Assembly: GCA_023055355.1 (NCBI GenBank)
Contig: JALJCS010000004.1
Coordinates: 14,228,001 to 14,292,000 of the forward strand
Reading direction: 5' to 3'
Source: Agelaius tricolor
Taxonomy: Eukaryota > Chordata > Aves > Passeriformes > Icteridae
Length of the DNA: 64,000 nt
In this document: in pieces, positions 35,546 through 48,400 of the stretch
Position numbering within the stretch: position 1 is the first letter of the stretch
Layout of the letters: each line of letters begins with the position of its first letter
Position numbers and translations under genes: made by a program
Notes under the pieces: model-generated
Told to the model about the DNA's origin: nothing
Database searches by the model: none
The model's input: the letters and a program-made list of their open reading frames with translations, nothing else

Positions 35546-36370
35546 AATCACAGAATCACAGAATGAACTAGATTAGAAAAGACCTTTGAGATCATCAAGT
35601 CCAACCTATGACCTGACACCTCCTCATCAACTAAACCATGGCACTGAATGCCAAGTCCAGTCTTTCTTTAAAAAGCTCCAGGGATGGTAGTTTCACCACC
35701 TCCCTGGTAGACGATTCCAGTGCCCAATCACTCTTTCAGTGATTAATCTTTTCCTAATGTCTAATCTTTTCCTGGCACAGCTTAAGACTGTGTCCTCTCA
35801 TTCTGTCAGTTGTTGCTGGGGAGAAGAGACTCACCCCCATCTGCCTACAAACACCTTTCAGGCAGCTGTAGAGAGAGGTAAGGTCTTTCCTGAACCTCCT
35901 TTTTTCCAGGCTAAACAACCCCAGTTACCTCATGGGGCTTGTGTCCCAGACAACTCACCAGTCTTTTTACCCTCTGATAGACATGTTCAAGCATCTCAAC
36001 ATTCCCCCTAAATTGAGGGGCCCAGAACTGGACACAGCACTCAAGGTGTGCCCTCACCAGTGCTGAGTACAGGGGAAGAATCACCTCCCTGCTCCTGCTG
36101 TCCACACTATTCCTGATACAGGCCAGGATGCCCTTGGCCTTCTTGGCCCCCAGGGCACACTGCTGGCTCATGTTCAGTCAGCTGTGGACCAGCACCCCCG
36201 GGTTCCTCTCTGCCTGGGCACTGTCCAGCCACACCATCCCCAGCCTGCGGTGCTGCAGGGGGGTGTTAAGACCAAAGTGCAGGACTCAACCCTTGGACTT
36301 GTTAAACTTCAAATTGTTGGACTCGGCCCATCTATCCAGCCTGTCCAGGTCCCTCTGCAGAGCCCTCAGA
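35546..36370 (-). mobile_element. CR1 LINE, 5'-truncated 3' end
   Basis: Minus-strand CR1. From the 3' end, the + strand shows 'gaatcacagaatcacagaat', 'gatcatcaagtccaacc' and 'gccttcttggcccccaggg', then 'gcacactgctggctcatgtt' and 'tccagcctgtccaggtccct'. The minus frame 35911-36171 ([20 protein letters not shown], then a decayed [17 protein letters not shown]) is the tail of the ORF2 reverse transcriptase. Stops break it upstream. Confidence 0.92.
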
Positions 36371-38370
36371 AGAACAGCTGCAAGATGTTGGATATGCCCT
36401 GGGACACACAGACATGTGTGAGTGTACTCTTTCAAGGCCACATATTGCAAGTACCAAATTACATTCAGGATTTCAGTTGCTATTGTCCTGTGCTCTTGAC
36501 TACCTGTTGCCAGGAGCTGGAGAAATCATGAAAGTGTATTGCTGAAAATACACCCCTAAGATTCAGACAGAACCATCAGGTTCACTTTTCACCAAAGGTA
36601 GCTGTGTGAGCATATGTTGGCAGGATAACCTTGGTAAGGGCTAGATTTTAAAAATGTGCTTATGGCTTTCCATGAGATCTTAAGTCTGTTCTTGGGAAAG
36701 TCATCACTGTTTGAGAAGAACAAATTTATCTGCAGTAGCAAAAGGCTGGAATAAAGTCAAACTGGGGAAACGAGGCTTAATACAACTTGAATCTCAGTGA
36801 ACTTGCTGCTATAGAGCACTGGGCTTGTACACTCTGTCAGAGGTGTAATTCCTTATTTGGGATTGTTGTTCTTTGCAGATACACATCTAAAACAATTATT
36901 GTTCTTGGGCTGATTGCCTTGCTTGTAAAGCTGGCAGAAACTCACTTCAGCTCAAATTTCTGATCTGTCAGTTGAAGAAAAGGGGACCTTTGAACTCTCC
37001 TATTTATTGCCTCCAGCTCCTCAGACATTCTCAGTGCTGGAAGTGGCAACATCTTTTATGGTAGGAGGAAAAACATATGTAATTACATGAGAACACCAAA
37101 TTGTAGAGAAGGAAAGCAAACAAGAGGCAAGGTCCTGGAGAAGCAGCAGAGGCAAGGAAGGAGTGGGGAAGTGGTCTTGAAAATACAGATGAGACTGGCA
37201 GGACAACTACATGTGACAGGTAATGGAATAATGAATGGCTGCCCTGTCCCAGCATGTTGCCTCTGATGTTACCAGCTCACTTCACACTATGCAGTGTCAC
37301 ATGCAGGCAGAGGAAAATTTTCCAAAGACCAAAGCAGATCACAGCTAACCTGAGTAAGGATATTTCACCTCTTTCAAGGGTCTGTAGATATTCAGGTTTC
37401 CTCTTCTCAAGTGCCCAAGAGCAGCCCTCAGTTTTAATCCTTTATACTCCTTAAATTCCTGAATGTCTGTCAGGCTGATTCATACACAGACTCCTGGTGC
37501 TATCCTCTATTGATTTCCATCTATCCAATTGTGTTGCACCCTCCACCTTGCAGTGAATCTACAAGCCAGACACAGTTGCTGTGTTCATGCTGATCAGGTT
37601 CAAAAGTCATGTAAGACCAAGCTGATGGAGAATGGTAATTGTGCATAGCTGCAAAAATGAGGGTAAGGGACATGCCTACAGGACAGCCTGAAGTGGGAAC
37701 TGGTTGTGCAAAACTGTATCTTGTCTGGGCAGAAAGTGCATTGTACAGTCAGGATGTTGTTACCATTGCTGTATATTCATTAGAATATGTTTTCCTTTAA
37801 TTAAGCGAGCCTTGAAACTGCCATGCAAGCAAAACAGTGTCACCAGTTAATGCAAGATCTTGCCCTCTTTAGATGTGTGCTTACCAATACCCTGCTGGTC
37901 TGGTTAGTCTCTTTGACAGCTAACAGGAAAATTACCTCTTTCAGCTTCCGTGGAGGACACTGTCACATATTCCACCAGCCACTGTTCTTTTGCATGCCTC
38001 TATGCCAACCCTCCCCCCATTTCCTTTCTGGAAAGAAGAAAGAGTATTACTATTCTCTGCCTTTCATCTTGAGACACAAAAACAGCACACATTTTGCTGG
38101 ATGACTTTTAAATGCAGAATTGCTGGATGATTAATGAGAATTTTATAAGAGACTCTTAACAGAATGCCTATGTTGCCTTTTATCTTCTAGTTTTCGTTTA
38201 GCTACTGCAAAGCTGCCAAACTTTCACAAGGTGCTGGAGGAAAAACAGTATTGGGAACAGATAGAAAAGGAGTTATTTTAACTGCTGATTTCTTGTACGG
38301 CTCAGTTGTTCTGTGTAGCTTGTGTGCTTTGTGTGTCTCCACATTTGTGGAACTGCTGTTTGCAGTGGGG
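36371..38370. other. intergenic DNA, no gene seen
   Basis: No exon or repeat family was recognised. Short open frames on both strands appear random. Confidence 0.5.
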
Positions 38371-39420
38371 TGGTGGTGGGTTGATCATGGCTGGATGCCA
38401 GGTACCCACCAAAGCTATTCTGTCAGTAGCTCTATCCCCCTCCTCAACTGGATAGGGGAGAAAAAATATAATGGAAAGCTCAGGGGATAGAATAAGGACA
38501 GGGAGAGATCATTCATCAATTACTGTCATGGGCAGAACAGACATAGAGAAATTAGGTTAATTTACTACCAATCATATCAGGGTAGGGTAATGAGAAATAA
38601 ACAAAAAAAAATAGAACTTCTTCCCCCGACCCCTCCCTTTTTCCCAGGCTCAGCTTTACTCACAAATTCTCTATACCCTCCACACCTCCCCAGTGGTGCA
38701 GGGGGACAGGGAATAGTGCTGTGATCAGTTCATCACAGGTTGTTTCTGCTGCACCTTCCTTCTCAGGGGAAGAACTCCTCACTCTCTTTGCCTGCTTCAG
38801 CACGGAGTGTCTCCCATGGGAGACAGTCTTCCATGAACTTCTTCAATGTAGGCCCTTACCTCAGGCTGCAGATCTTCATTAATTACTCCAGCGTGGGTTG
38901 CCCATGGGGTTGCAAATCCTGCCAGCAAACTTGCTCCACTCTGGGCTCCCTGAGGGGTCACAGCTTCCTCCTCCATCTGCTCCAGCGGGGGTCCTCCACT
39001 GGACTGCAGGTGATCTCTGCTCCACTGCAGACCCCATGTGCTGCAGGGGTACAGCTGCCTCACCATGGTTTTTACTCTGGGCTGCAGAGAAACATCTGCT
39101 CTGGTGCCTGGAACATTTTCTGCCCCTTCTTCACAGGCCTTAATGTCTTCAGGGCTGTTCTCTCACATACTCTCACTCCCTCTGTCTGCAATTGCCTTGC
39201 CCAGTTGTTACACTCCCCCATCTCCCTTCCTTCTTAGATACATTATCCCTGAGGCTCTACCACTGTTGCTGATGGGCTCAGCCTTGGCCAGTTGAGGCTC
39301 CATCCTAGAGCCAGCTGGCACTGGCTCTGTTGAGCACAGAGGAAGCATTTAGCATCTTCTCACAGAAGTCGCTTCTGTAGCTCCTCCACTAGCAAAACCT
39401 TGCTACGCAAACCCAATACA
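38371..39420 (-). mobile_element. ERVL-like LTR (about 1.05 kb)
   Basis: The minus strand begins TGTATTGGGTTTGCGTAGCA at 39420 and passes an 'atctaagaagg' TATA-like segment (about 39230-39245 on +). It then has a long GC-rich middle with diverged repeats of the type 'gctccagcgtgggtt...catgggg' (about 38888-39090 on +). It ends near 38371 at 'ggttgatcatggctggatgc'. I recognise this as a common avian LTR type, usually classed as ERVL-like. Family name and target duplication are not established. The 165-codon + strand frame (38740-39237) lies within it and is not a gene. Confidence 0.75.
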
Positions 39421-42400
39421 ATGATACGGCTTTAGCTGGTGAGTATGTGCATTTATGGGCACCAAAAAAGTTGCAAAGGCAAAATATAGCACGGCTGTAA
39501 CACTTCTTTATCTTGAGTCCATGCTTTCTAGGCATTTTGTGAGGCTGAAATGTACCTTGCAAAAAACATAGCTTCTCTTGAGCATTCCTAAGGGAGGGAG
39601 ACTTTTATAATATCTCACAGCAGTGGCAGGGAAACCTTTCTTTTCCTTTTGTGATGCTCATTTTCATTGTTTCACAACTACTACTGGCCCTTGGGCTCCC
39701 ATTTACTGTGTTGTTATGACCTGGTCTCATAGAGGCTCCCTAAATCAAGGCTCTGCTTCTGTGACTGCCATATGTGGAGAGTAGTAAAATCAGTCATGCA
39801 ACTGGTTTTTTGGTAAAATCAGCTGGTAAAATAAGCCATGCAACTATAGCAAACAAGGATGCATGGAGAGGCTACCAAGACCCTTCCTGTGCCAAGCACC
39901 CAATTAGCTGTTCAACAGTGCAAAAGATCTGCCTGAGCAAAAAGGATCTGCTGATGACTCAAGCTGATGTATCCACGGCAAAAATAACCCTACTGAGTTT
40001 TTCTGTATAGTCCTATGTAACCTCAGAGGAGTTTAATGTCTATACAAATAAAAAGGACTACTGATTCCATCCCCAAATGCACTGTGGTATCAGGCACAGT
40101 AGTGGGAGGAAGGCTGGAGCAGTGCATAGCAAGGGTAGGAGCCAAAGATCTGAGGTCAAATCCTTACAACCTTTGCAAATCAAGCAGACTTTGGTCTTGT
40201 TGGGGCATCACAGAGGACTTGTCAGCACAGGACACTGAAGAAAAATCATCCAAATTTAACAAAAGGTGTGCATTTCCACTGCCATAATTGAAATGCTAAG
40301 AGCACAGTGTGGATATTCTCTTTCAGAGCTGAAATGGTCACAATTCTGTTGAGTTTAATTGACTTAGGGCAAGAATTGAGTTAAACAAATTAATGCCCAA
40401 TTAAACTAAACTGAGGTCATAGGGCTTTAGAGGAATTTAACAAATCCCTTTTCAAAGTTATTTTGAATTAATTTCCTCAAATGTTCCTGTGCCAACAAAG
40501 AACAAATGTTTGTCTGCAAAGGGACATTAATTTCATTAATGTTATGGGATTAACATAAAGAAAAAGAGTGATTTGTGATTCACTCCCTGTGCATGAGCCT
40601 TTCTCGTGCTGGCCTAAGTATACTAATTTAATCTCATCTGCTCTGGAGAAAGTGCTGTCATAGAATGGACCATCAGGGGTAGCTGTTCCAGAAGAATCCT
40701 GGTATAGGAAAATGCTGAGTGCTGCAGAGAAATCCATTCCAAACTGCTAGTCCAAATTTAATTCCTTAATGTGCTGAATGGCAGTCCTTTGTTACCTCTG
40801 CAATTCAATAGCTCAGAAAACTGATATCTCCGTCTTCTGGGCACACCATTACCTAGTCTCTCTCTCTCCTCTTTTTCATTTCTTTCAAAGTGCTAGACTT
40901 GAAACAGATAAGGAAAAAAACCTAAGGCAGTGATTTAAATTCTAAAGTAGTATTAGGAATGTATTGCAGGCTATGATATATGTAATTGAAAATCTATAAA
41001 TACATCTGGCTGATGCTGGCTAAATCAAAGCCAGGTTTACTTCTATTACTGTTAATCTTTGGAGTGGTCTTGCTCTCTCTCCACTCCCACACCCTCATCC
41101 CTTGTGAGAGAAAATTGCACATTCTTTTTAATGAAATTACAGCAAAGACCACCACATGTGTAATTTTAGCAACACTATTTAAATTAAATCCAGAGTAGTA
41201 AACTAAACAAACCAAATGAAAAATTGCACAGCCAGATATGAACATGAAGGTGAAGAGAGGGAGACAGGCACAGAGGGAGACAGACAGCAATTCTGCTTGC
41301 TTAAGAGCAGAGAGATATTTTCAGACCAATTTATTCAGAAAATGAATGTTATGCAGTAACAATGTGTGTGCGTCCCAGTAGTTCTAACAAGTTGTGAGTA
41401 TCTTGGCCAGGTACAATCCAGTTTGAAGAGGAGGATCTCATGATAATGACATTACCCAGTCCTAGGAGAGAGCTAGAGAAGCCTTGACTCACCCTCCTGC
41501 TGAGGAGAGGGCTTTTGTAAAGCGTAACTGAACCCACACAGGAGACACACTGGATGTGTGCTTTGTTCTTTCCATTGCTCAAGGAATGGCTTAGTTTTCC
41601 AGAAGCAGACTACCAGATGTTCACAGATGTGTCCAGATTATGAAAGAACATGGAAGAATTGTCAGCCAATGAGGGTTTCCAGTCAGTCTCCACTTCTCCA
41701 CTTGGAAGGACATAAACTCTTTTCCTCAGCTCATTCCACTTCTTCCACCCTGACAAAAAAGTGTTGGCTGAGGACAAGGAACCAAAGCACTTATCACCTG
41801 CAGAAAATTTGCATTTACTGTCCCCAGGGGAGAAAATTATTCTTTGCCCTCAGAACTTCAAAATCCTGTGCTGTGGTAGCAACAAATTGGGTTGATATAG
41901 TGGGTTGAGAGCTGTTCCCCTTTAAGAGGGGAAGGGATGCTGGTGCAGAGCCACCCGGGATGTGGAAAGCACAACAAAATTTAGCAAAATTTATCCCATC
42001 CCGTGGCAAGGAGGTCTGCAGCTCGCCCACCATCAGGTAGGTCACTCACTTGGCTGCTAACACCAATCTGTCCCTGCAGCCTGCCTTGTATGGCCAGGGT
42101 GAGCTGCTGAACACACTGTGCTCTGCAAGCTCCAGGCAAAGCACCACTTGCCTCCAGAAACTGAAGGGTATGAGCAACATTGATTTGCATCAAGTGGTGT
42201 TTCATTCTGGGGCTTTTCTGCCCCTTTTTGGCTTTTGTGTAGCTGATGAATTATTTAGTAAACAATTGGCTTTCTTAAGAAAACTGCTTTGACTGCATGT
42301 GTCCACTAAGATGCTCTGGTGACATTCAAGAACAAAAGCAATTTAGAGAGGGAGAAATACCAGAATTGGCTCTTCGTAAGTCTAGAAATATTCACAGTGC

Positions 42401-45400
42401 AGGCCTTGCATTGAGATCAGAACATTGCACAATGAATAAATTGTGGCTGACATTTGATCAGTGACTCATTTTCCAACTATTTGGAGAGGAAGTATTGATC
42501 CCAGTGTGCTGGAAAAACCCAAACACTTTGCTAGAAAATGCCCTTTTTAATGTAGCCTTTTGGAGGGTGGGATGGGGGAGGAAATAAAGAAAAAACTATT
42601 TAGTATCTTTTTGTTATGGCTGCCGGTATATTCTTGACATTCATTCTGGACTGTCATCCCAAGTTTGCAAATATATTCCTCTTATTCTCTCATTATTTTT
42701 TTTGGTTGACAATGGCATTATTGTTTGATATTTACTTGTATGTAAATATATTTGGAGCAGATGACTGAAACTGCCCTTGAAGTTAAATATTATTTAAGTA
42801 CATTGAGTAATAACAGGGTATGAAACCAGGGACATTATAAAAAAATCTTATTTTAAAATAGATACTACATTATAGAAATTAAAAGATAGCTTTGGACCCT
42901 GTTGATGCACTTATTTTGGCTGCCCTCAGCCAGCTGGTTGATGATCTGGATCCACTGTAATGCTGATAAACTGATCATAGGATTGAGTGACAAACTGTGA
43001 GTGATAAACCATGTTTCTCCTAATGGGTAAGGTCAGGTCCTTGCTGCCACCTGCCATGAGAGTCAAACCAGTCAAGTCTCTGGGGGACTTTGGGATGTAG
43101 CGATCCCTGCTTTAAATATTTTGGGAGACTTATTTTTTCTCCTCTGACCACCCTGTTATTAGTGTTGCGGAGGGGAAAGTTGTTCTCCTCACCATCTGCA
43201 TGACGAGGGAACTCTGATGAGATTCCCTCATTTTCTGCCTTCCTTTTGAAAGCTGGAGTAGGAGAAGGGATTTGGGCTGGATGTCACTGGCAAGGACGGA
43301 TATCCAGGTACACACAGTGTGATCCTTGGAGGAAGGTCTGGCTGATTAGGTCGGTAGTCTCCTCTGACATATATAGTTCTGGTCTGTGGGCTTTTTCCAT
43401 GGTCCAAACTCTCCTGTTCACTTTTCAGTGGAAAGTCCTTTTGTTCTGTGTCAGGGTGAGTGAGGGGTCCCAGCAACTCTTTATATATTATCTATGACAC
43501 ATGTATCCTTTTTTATTCGTGCCACAGAGAGGGCTGTTGAAGAGATAGCTCTTCATACCTGGCATCTGATGCTATCTTGCTGAATTTCTGTGTTTACAGA
43601 GGAAATCTTGAAGCCAGGAAGGTCATCAGAAAACCTTGCTAGGTTTGGGGAGCAAAGTAAAAATGAAGATTAATAATATGTATTCAAAGTTAATCCAGAG
43701 CCCATGGACATTAAGTGTAAGACAAATTACACGCTTTTTCTTCCTTCAGACACAAACCTTTGTGTACCATAGGAAACCTGTGTTGGTCTTTGGCTTTGAC
43801 ATGACCACTGTTTGTAGTATGCCACCTGTTAGCTCCCTTGAGGAGAGCAGCACTAGTGTGGAGCCTTACAGGATGGATATGCACCATCCAGAATGCCATT
43901 ACCCCTCTCTTATCCAAATACTGTTGCAAAAAGCTCTGTTTTGTGCAACTCTGAGAGCTGGAACAGCATGTTGATTTCACCATTTCACAGCTGAACATTA
44001 GAAGTCATCAGTGAATCAGTCAAAACAGGCCCAAAACCAGCAAGGGCTCTTCTGGGGTATATATGGTGCTGCACTAGTGACAGGTGGTTTTTCTGCCCAA
44101 CAAGTTTTTTTCTACTTACAGTTTTTGTACTTGCAATTATTTTAAAACCTCCTCTCAGCTGGCAGATCTCTTTCATCATTTGGCAAGGAAGGGAAATCTT
44201 GGCATTTTCAAAGGAGATCTGAGGGATGTGAATAGGTTGGAATTACAGAACTGTGCTGTATGCCAAAGAGTAGTACAGCCTTTAATCATCCAACAAATTC
44301 TGTGTGCTTTATTGGAGAAATTAATATGAGAAATTAAATGTCTCTCTCCTTAAAAAAAAAAAAAGAAGGGACAAAGAAGAATATTTAATTTAAAAAGTGA
44401 GGCTTCAATGCCCACATCTAATCCAGAAATAGCTTTGAGGTGAATAAAACACAGGTTGAGATCAAAGGTCTGTGATGAGGCAGCATTTTGCTCCTGTTCA
44501 GGGTATTAGCTTGCATTTCCTTTGGCATCCAGTGTAGCATGTCAGGCTGCCAGGGCCAGGCTGAGAACAGCCAAGCTCACCAGCCCCAGCAGTGCCCAGC
44601 AGTCAGACAGCTCCTCACACACAGACAGCTTTTCCCTGCTGCAGTGAATGACTGCACTTTGCCCTCCAAACATAGATGGATGGCTTGTGGCTGTGAAGAA
44701 TAGAGCAGTAAGGTGATGGAGAGTGCTTGACACAAATTTGAGTGCTTGGCAACACCTCTGCTTAGGGGGTTAGCAAAATTGTACCCACCTTATGTCAATC
44801 ATTGCCTACTTTATACCTTTCTCTTTTAGTATAGCACTTCATCTAGACTGTTTTGTTCTTCATCAATTTCTGCTCCAAAATTGAGTTGAGGTAAGCCAGG
44901 AACTAATGGCCCCCATGTAGTTGCCACTGCCTGCACAAGTGTCACTGCATGCACAGGTGTCGCTGGGACACCATAGCAACTAGAGATGTTGGAGTAATAA
45001 CTCAGAATATGAGACACAGCCTTGCTCTTTCTCCCCTCTCCCAGTCTGAGCAATGGAGAAGTGGGATAACAGCCAGTTTGTCAACTATTTTGCCAGCTGC
45101 AGGGAGTTTTCTGCAGACTGGGCTGAACCAAGGCAAGGGCAGAGCACAAAGATGCCTCAGTGTGCAGGAGGCAGGGGCTGCGTGGGTGCAGGATCCCAAG
45201 TTCCCATCTCCAGAATGTGTAGGAAGACATGCATGGATATCTTGCTGTGTAGGGAGGTCTGGCTTTTTGCCTAGCAATCATCTCTTCTTTCAGGGAGATG
45301 GTCACACACCAGGGCAGAAATGCTGAAGTTTGAACTCTTATAGTCCCATGGAAAGGAAGTGCTTTTGCATGTGGGCACTGAATTTTCACAGCTGACATCA

Positions 45401-48400
45401 GTAGTATAAAGACTCTGTCTGACAGTGTATCAGCCAGTCTTTTTCCAGTGGAACAAAGGCTGGTATTTTAATGCACAGCCGTTTTTCTCTGGCTTGTCTT
45501 CACTGCTTATCAGACTGGGAAACACCATGGAGCAAATTTAGTGTGTTGCTGGGACACTAAAAAAAAATAATTAAAAATCTTCACATCTCTGAAGGTGAGA
45601 AGCAGAGAGGAATCAAGGAATTAGTCTAAAGAAAGTGAGAAAGTGCATCAGAAAACACTCAGCACAAGAACAAGCAAAAAGGATGACCTGGCCAAAGAAA
45701 CTCTCTCTCTCGTTTTTAACTGAAGAAGAAACCATTCACTTGGCCAGGACTCCACTGAAGTAATTTAATGGAAAACACATCCGCTCACTTCTCTTGCACA
45801 TTGTCTTAATAATTTTTTCTCTCTCCTTTTATTATAACTCAGTCAAAGATTGTGATGTTTAGAAAAACATAATCTGTGCTAACTGACCAGTCTTCAGAAA
45901 CCTCTCTGAATCGGGCACATCTCTGGCAAAACTGTGGTCCACACAATTTTTCACCCAAGAAGACAGAATTTTGATTTTCCCCCCATTTAATTTTGTCAAA
46001 TCTGACTTTACTTTGCTAGGTTGACATTCCAGCTGGAGAAAGACAGAGCAACCTTTCTGATCCAAAGGACAGATAAATATAAAAATTTTAATGTGAAGTA
46101 GTGTGTGATTTGATGTAGGGTGTGCTATTCACTTGGGAGTAAAGGTGCCTTGATTTTCTCCACACTCTGCCACTCACCTGCTGTATGATCTTAGGGAACC
46201 ACTTTGCCTCTATGTGCTTTTCTTTTGTCCAATCACTTCATTTGTCTCTCTAGGAAAGGCTCAGATCTGTTTTCAGGGTGTGTGCCCCATGGGACCCCAA
46301 TTCCAGCAGGGATCTCATAGAATTGTCGCAGTGCACTGCACAGACAGGTGCTGCAGGAAGAACCTCACTGAGGCATGGAGGTCTCTCTCTTCAAAATAAC
46401 AACCAAAATATAAATTAAACAGTCTGACTGCTGCCTCCAAATGGCCTGCACATCTGAGAAAGGAGAGGCAGAAAGAGAGGCATCTCCAACACAGTCCACT
46501 CATCTTAGTCAGCTTTCTTTGGGATAAATTGCAGGCTGGAGGTGTTGAACCAGGTTGACAGGCATGATGTCTTGGCTGGGTTAGACATAAGGCTACAGGT
46601 GTTTCAAGTGAGACACAGGGACTCCGGCCCCATGAAATAACCTGGTTCTGGGGTCAGAGGAGAGGGAACCAGTAGACAAGGTGATGAAACTGACAAAATG
46701 CACCTCTAACTAGAAAAAAAATCAGTAATAAAATTCTTGTTTTCAATATTGTGTTGTTTTCTGCTGCCGTACATTTGTATGGTGCAACAGAACTTTCTCC
46801 TTGCTGTTAATGAAGTATAAGCAAATTCTTTAACCCTTTCGAAGTCTCAGCCCTGACTGACTGAGGAAATAATGAGCAGTAGAATGGACTCTTCTGTGTC
46901 TGGACTGGGGAAACCTAATGTGATAAATGAGCCTGTTGACTAGAAGTTAATTGCTACCTGCAGAGTACTAAAACATTATATTGATGAAATTGTAGGTGAG
47001 AAAAATCTAGAGTGAGCACAGAGCAGAACTTTTTATAATTTTATACTATTCTGTTCTGGCTTTCTTTTTTGCTTTCAGTTTAAGAAGAAGAAATTTTAGA
47101 CAAGTGAAAGAATCAAGAGAATCCTGGACCAGTTCACCTATCCATAACACAGAATTTGCCAACACAAATTTATCACAATGAAAAAGCTTTGCAGTAATAT
47201 CTTCATATACCTGTATCACTGGAAACAACCCACAAGATATGTGGTTTCACCATGAGTTGGTGCTTGCACATGTGATTTAATAGTGGTATCTTCTTTGTCT
47301 CACACATTGCTCCTGTGTATTGGGCATTGCAGAGGTACTGCATTGGATGAAGTGTGCTCCTGAAATTTCATTGAGGTTCCACCGTGGATGTGTTGTGTTT
47401 ATCAGGTCTCATCCTGATTTGCAACTGCAAGTGTTTTGAAAGCAATAATGCCAATAACAACTGAACATTCTGCATGTTCTGTTTAATCTGACTGCGGAGG
47501 GCAGTGAAAGATAGCTTAAAAATGTCACATCCTATTTAACTGAGGGAGCACCATGAAGCACATTGTTCTATCAGTCTAGGTGATTTGATAAAATTTGGTA
47601 CAGAAATGATTTAACAGCATTCCAAAGAGATGCTTCTGAGAAACTTTCCCAGTTTCTCGCAATCAGAAACAGCACTTTTTTTTTTGAGACTGCTAACACA
47701 GTGCTGTTCAGTAAGCACATCGCTATCAGAAGATTGTGAAATCTCCCTCTGAATCTGGCTCATACAAGATGTAAATGATGGTGGAAAAGCCCAAATGTGG
47801 AGAATACCCAGAAAAGAGGTGCAGCTGGTGCATTACTGTCCCAGCCCTTGCTCTGAGTAACAGCAGTACATAGAATCATTCTGAGATCTGTTCAGAAAGC
47901 ATAACGAGGATCTGGGCTGTTGAAAGCATCTGCCTTGTGTATGTTTCATATCCTCAGTGCCATCTGGTCAGCCTCCGCTGTCCTCCCCAAAGTGTGTCTC
48001 AGAGCTGGAAAGATGCATGAAAATCCTGCTAGCACAGATGATGAAATTTCTGACATTTCCTTGTCTTGCCATCCATCAGAGTATGTATTCTTTCCCCTCA
48101 GGGAATGATGTCCAACATTGTGTCAGTGTTTCTGTGCCCCATCCTCTTTTGGGAAGCTCCTGTACAGTTCTCAGTCTTGGTTGATGTTGTCAGGCTCCAC
48201 AGAGGGACCCAGCTGTGGGCTGGTGTGGGCACAGCTCTATGAGAAGCAGGTGAACACAGACTGGGAGAAAATTTTCCCAAGCAGCATCCAAGCACAGGCA
48301 CACCAAGCTAACAGGTTATTATCCTTGCATCGGCAAAAGAAGTCCAGCATGTGCTGGACTTGATTCACCTAGACGTGTCTGTGGCTCAGTTCTGTGCAAC

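Noticed and set aside
38740..39237. 165-codon plus-strand open frame
   Set aside because: It lies inside the ERVL-like LTR on the opposite strand to the element and shows no domain.
41890..42170. Possible degraded LTR or exon-like block
   Set aside because: No TG...CA ends, target duplication, poly(A) signal or protein similarity could be shown.
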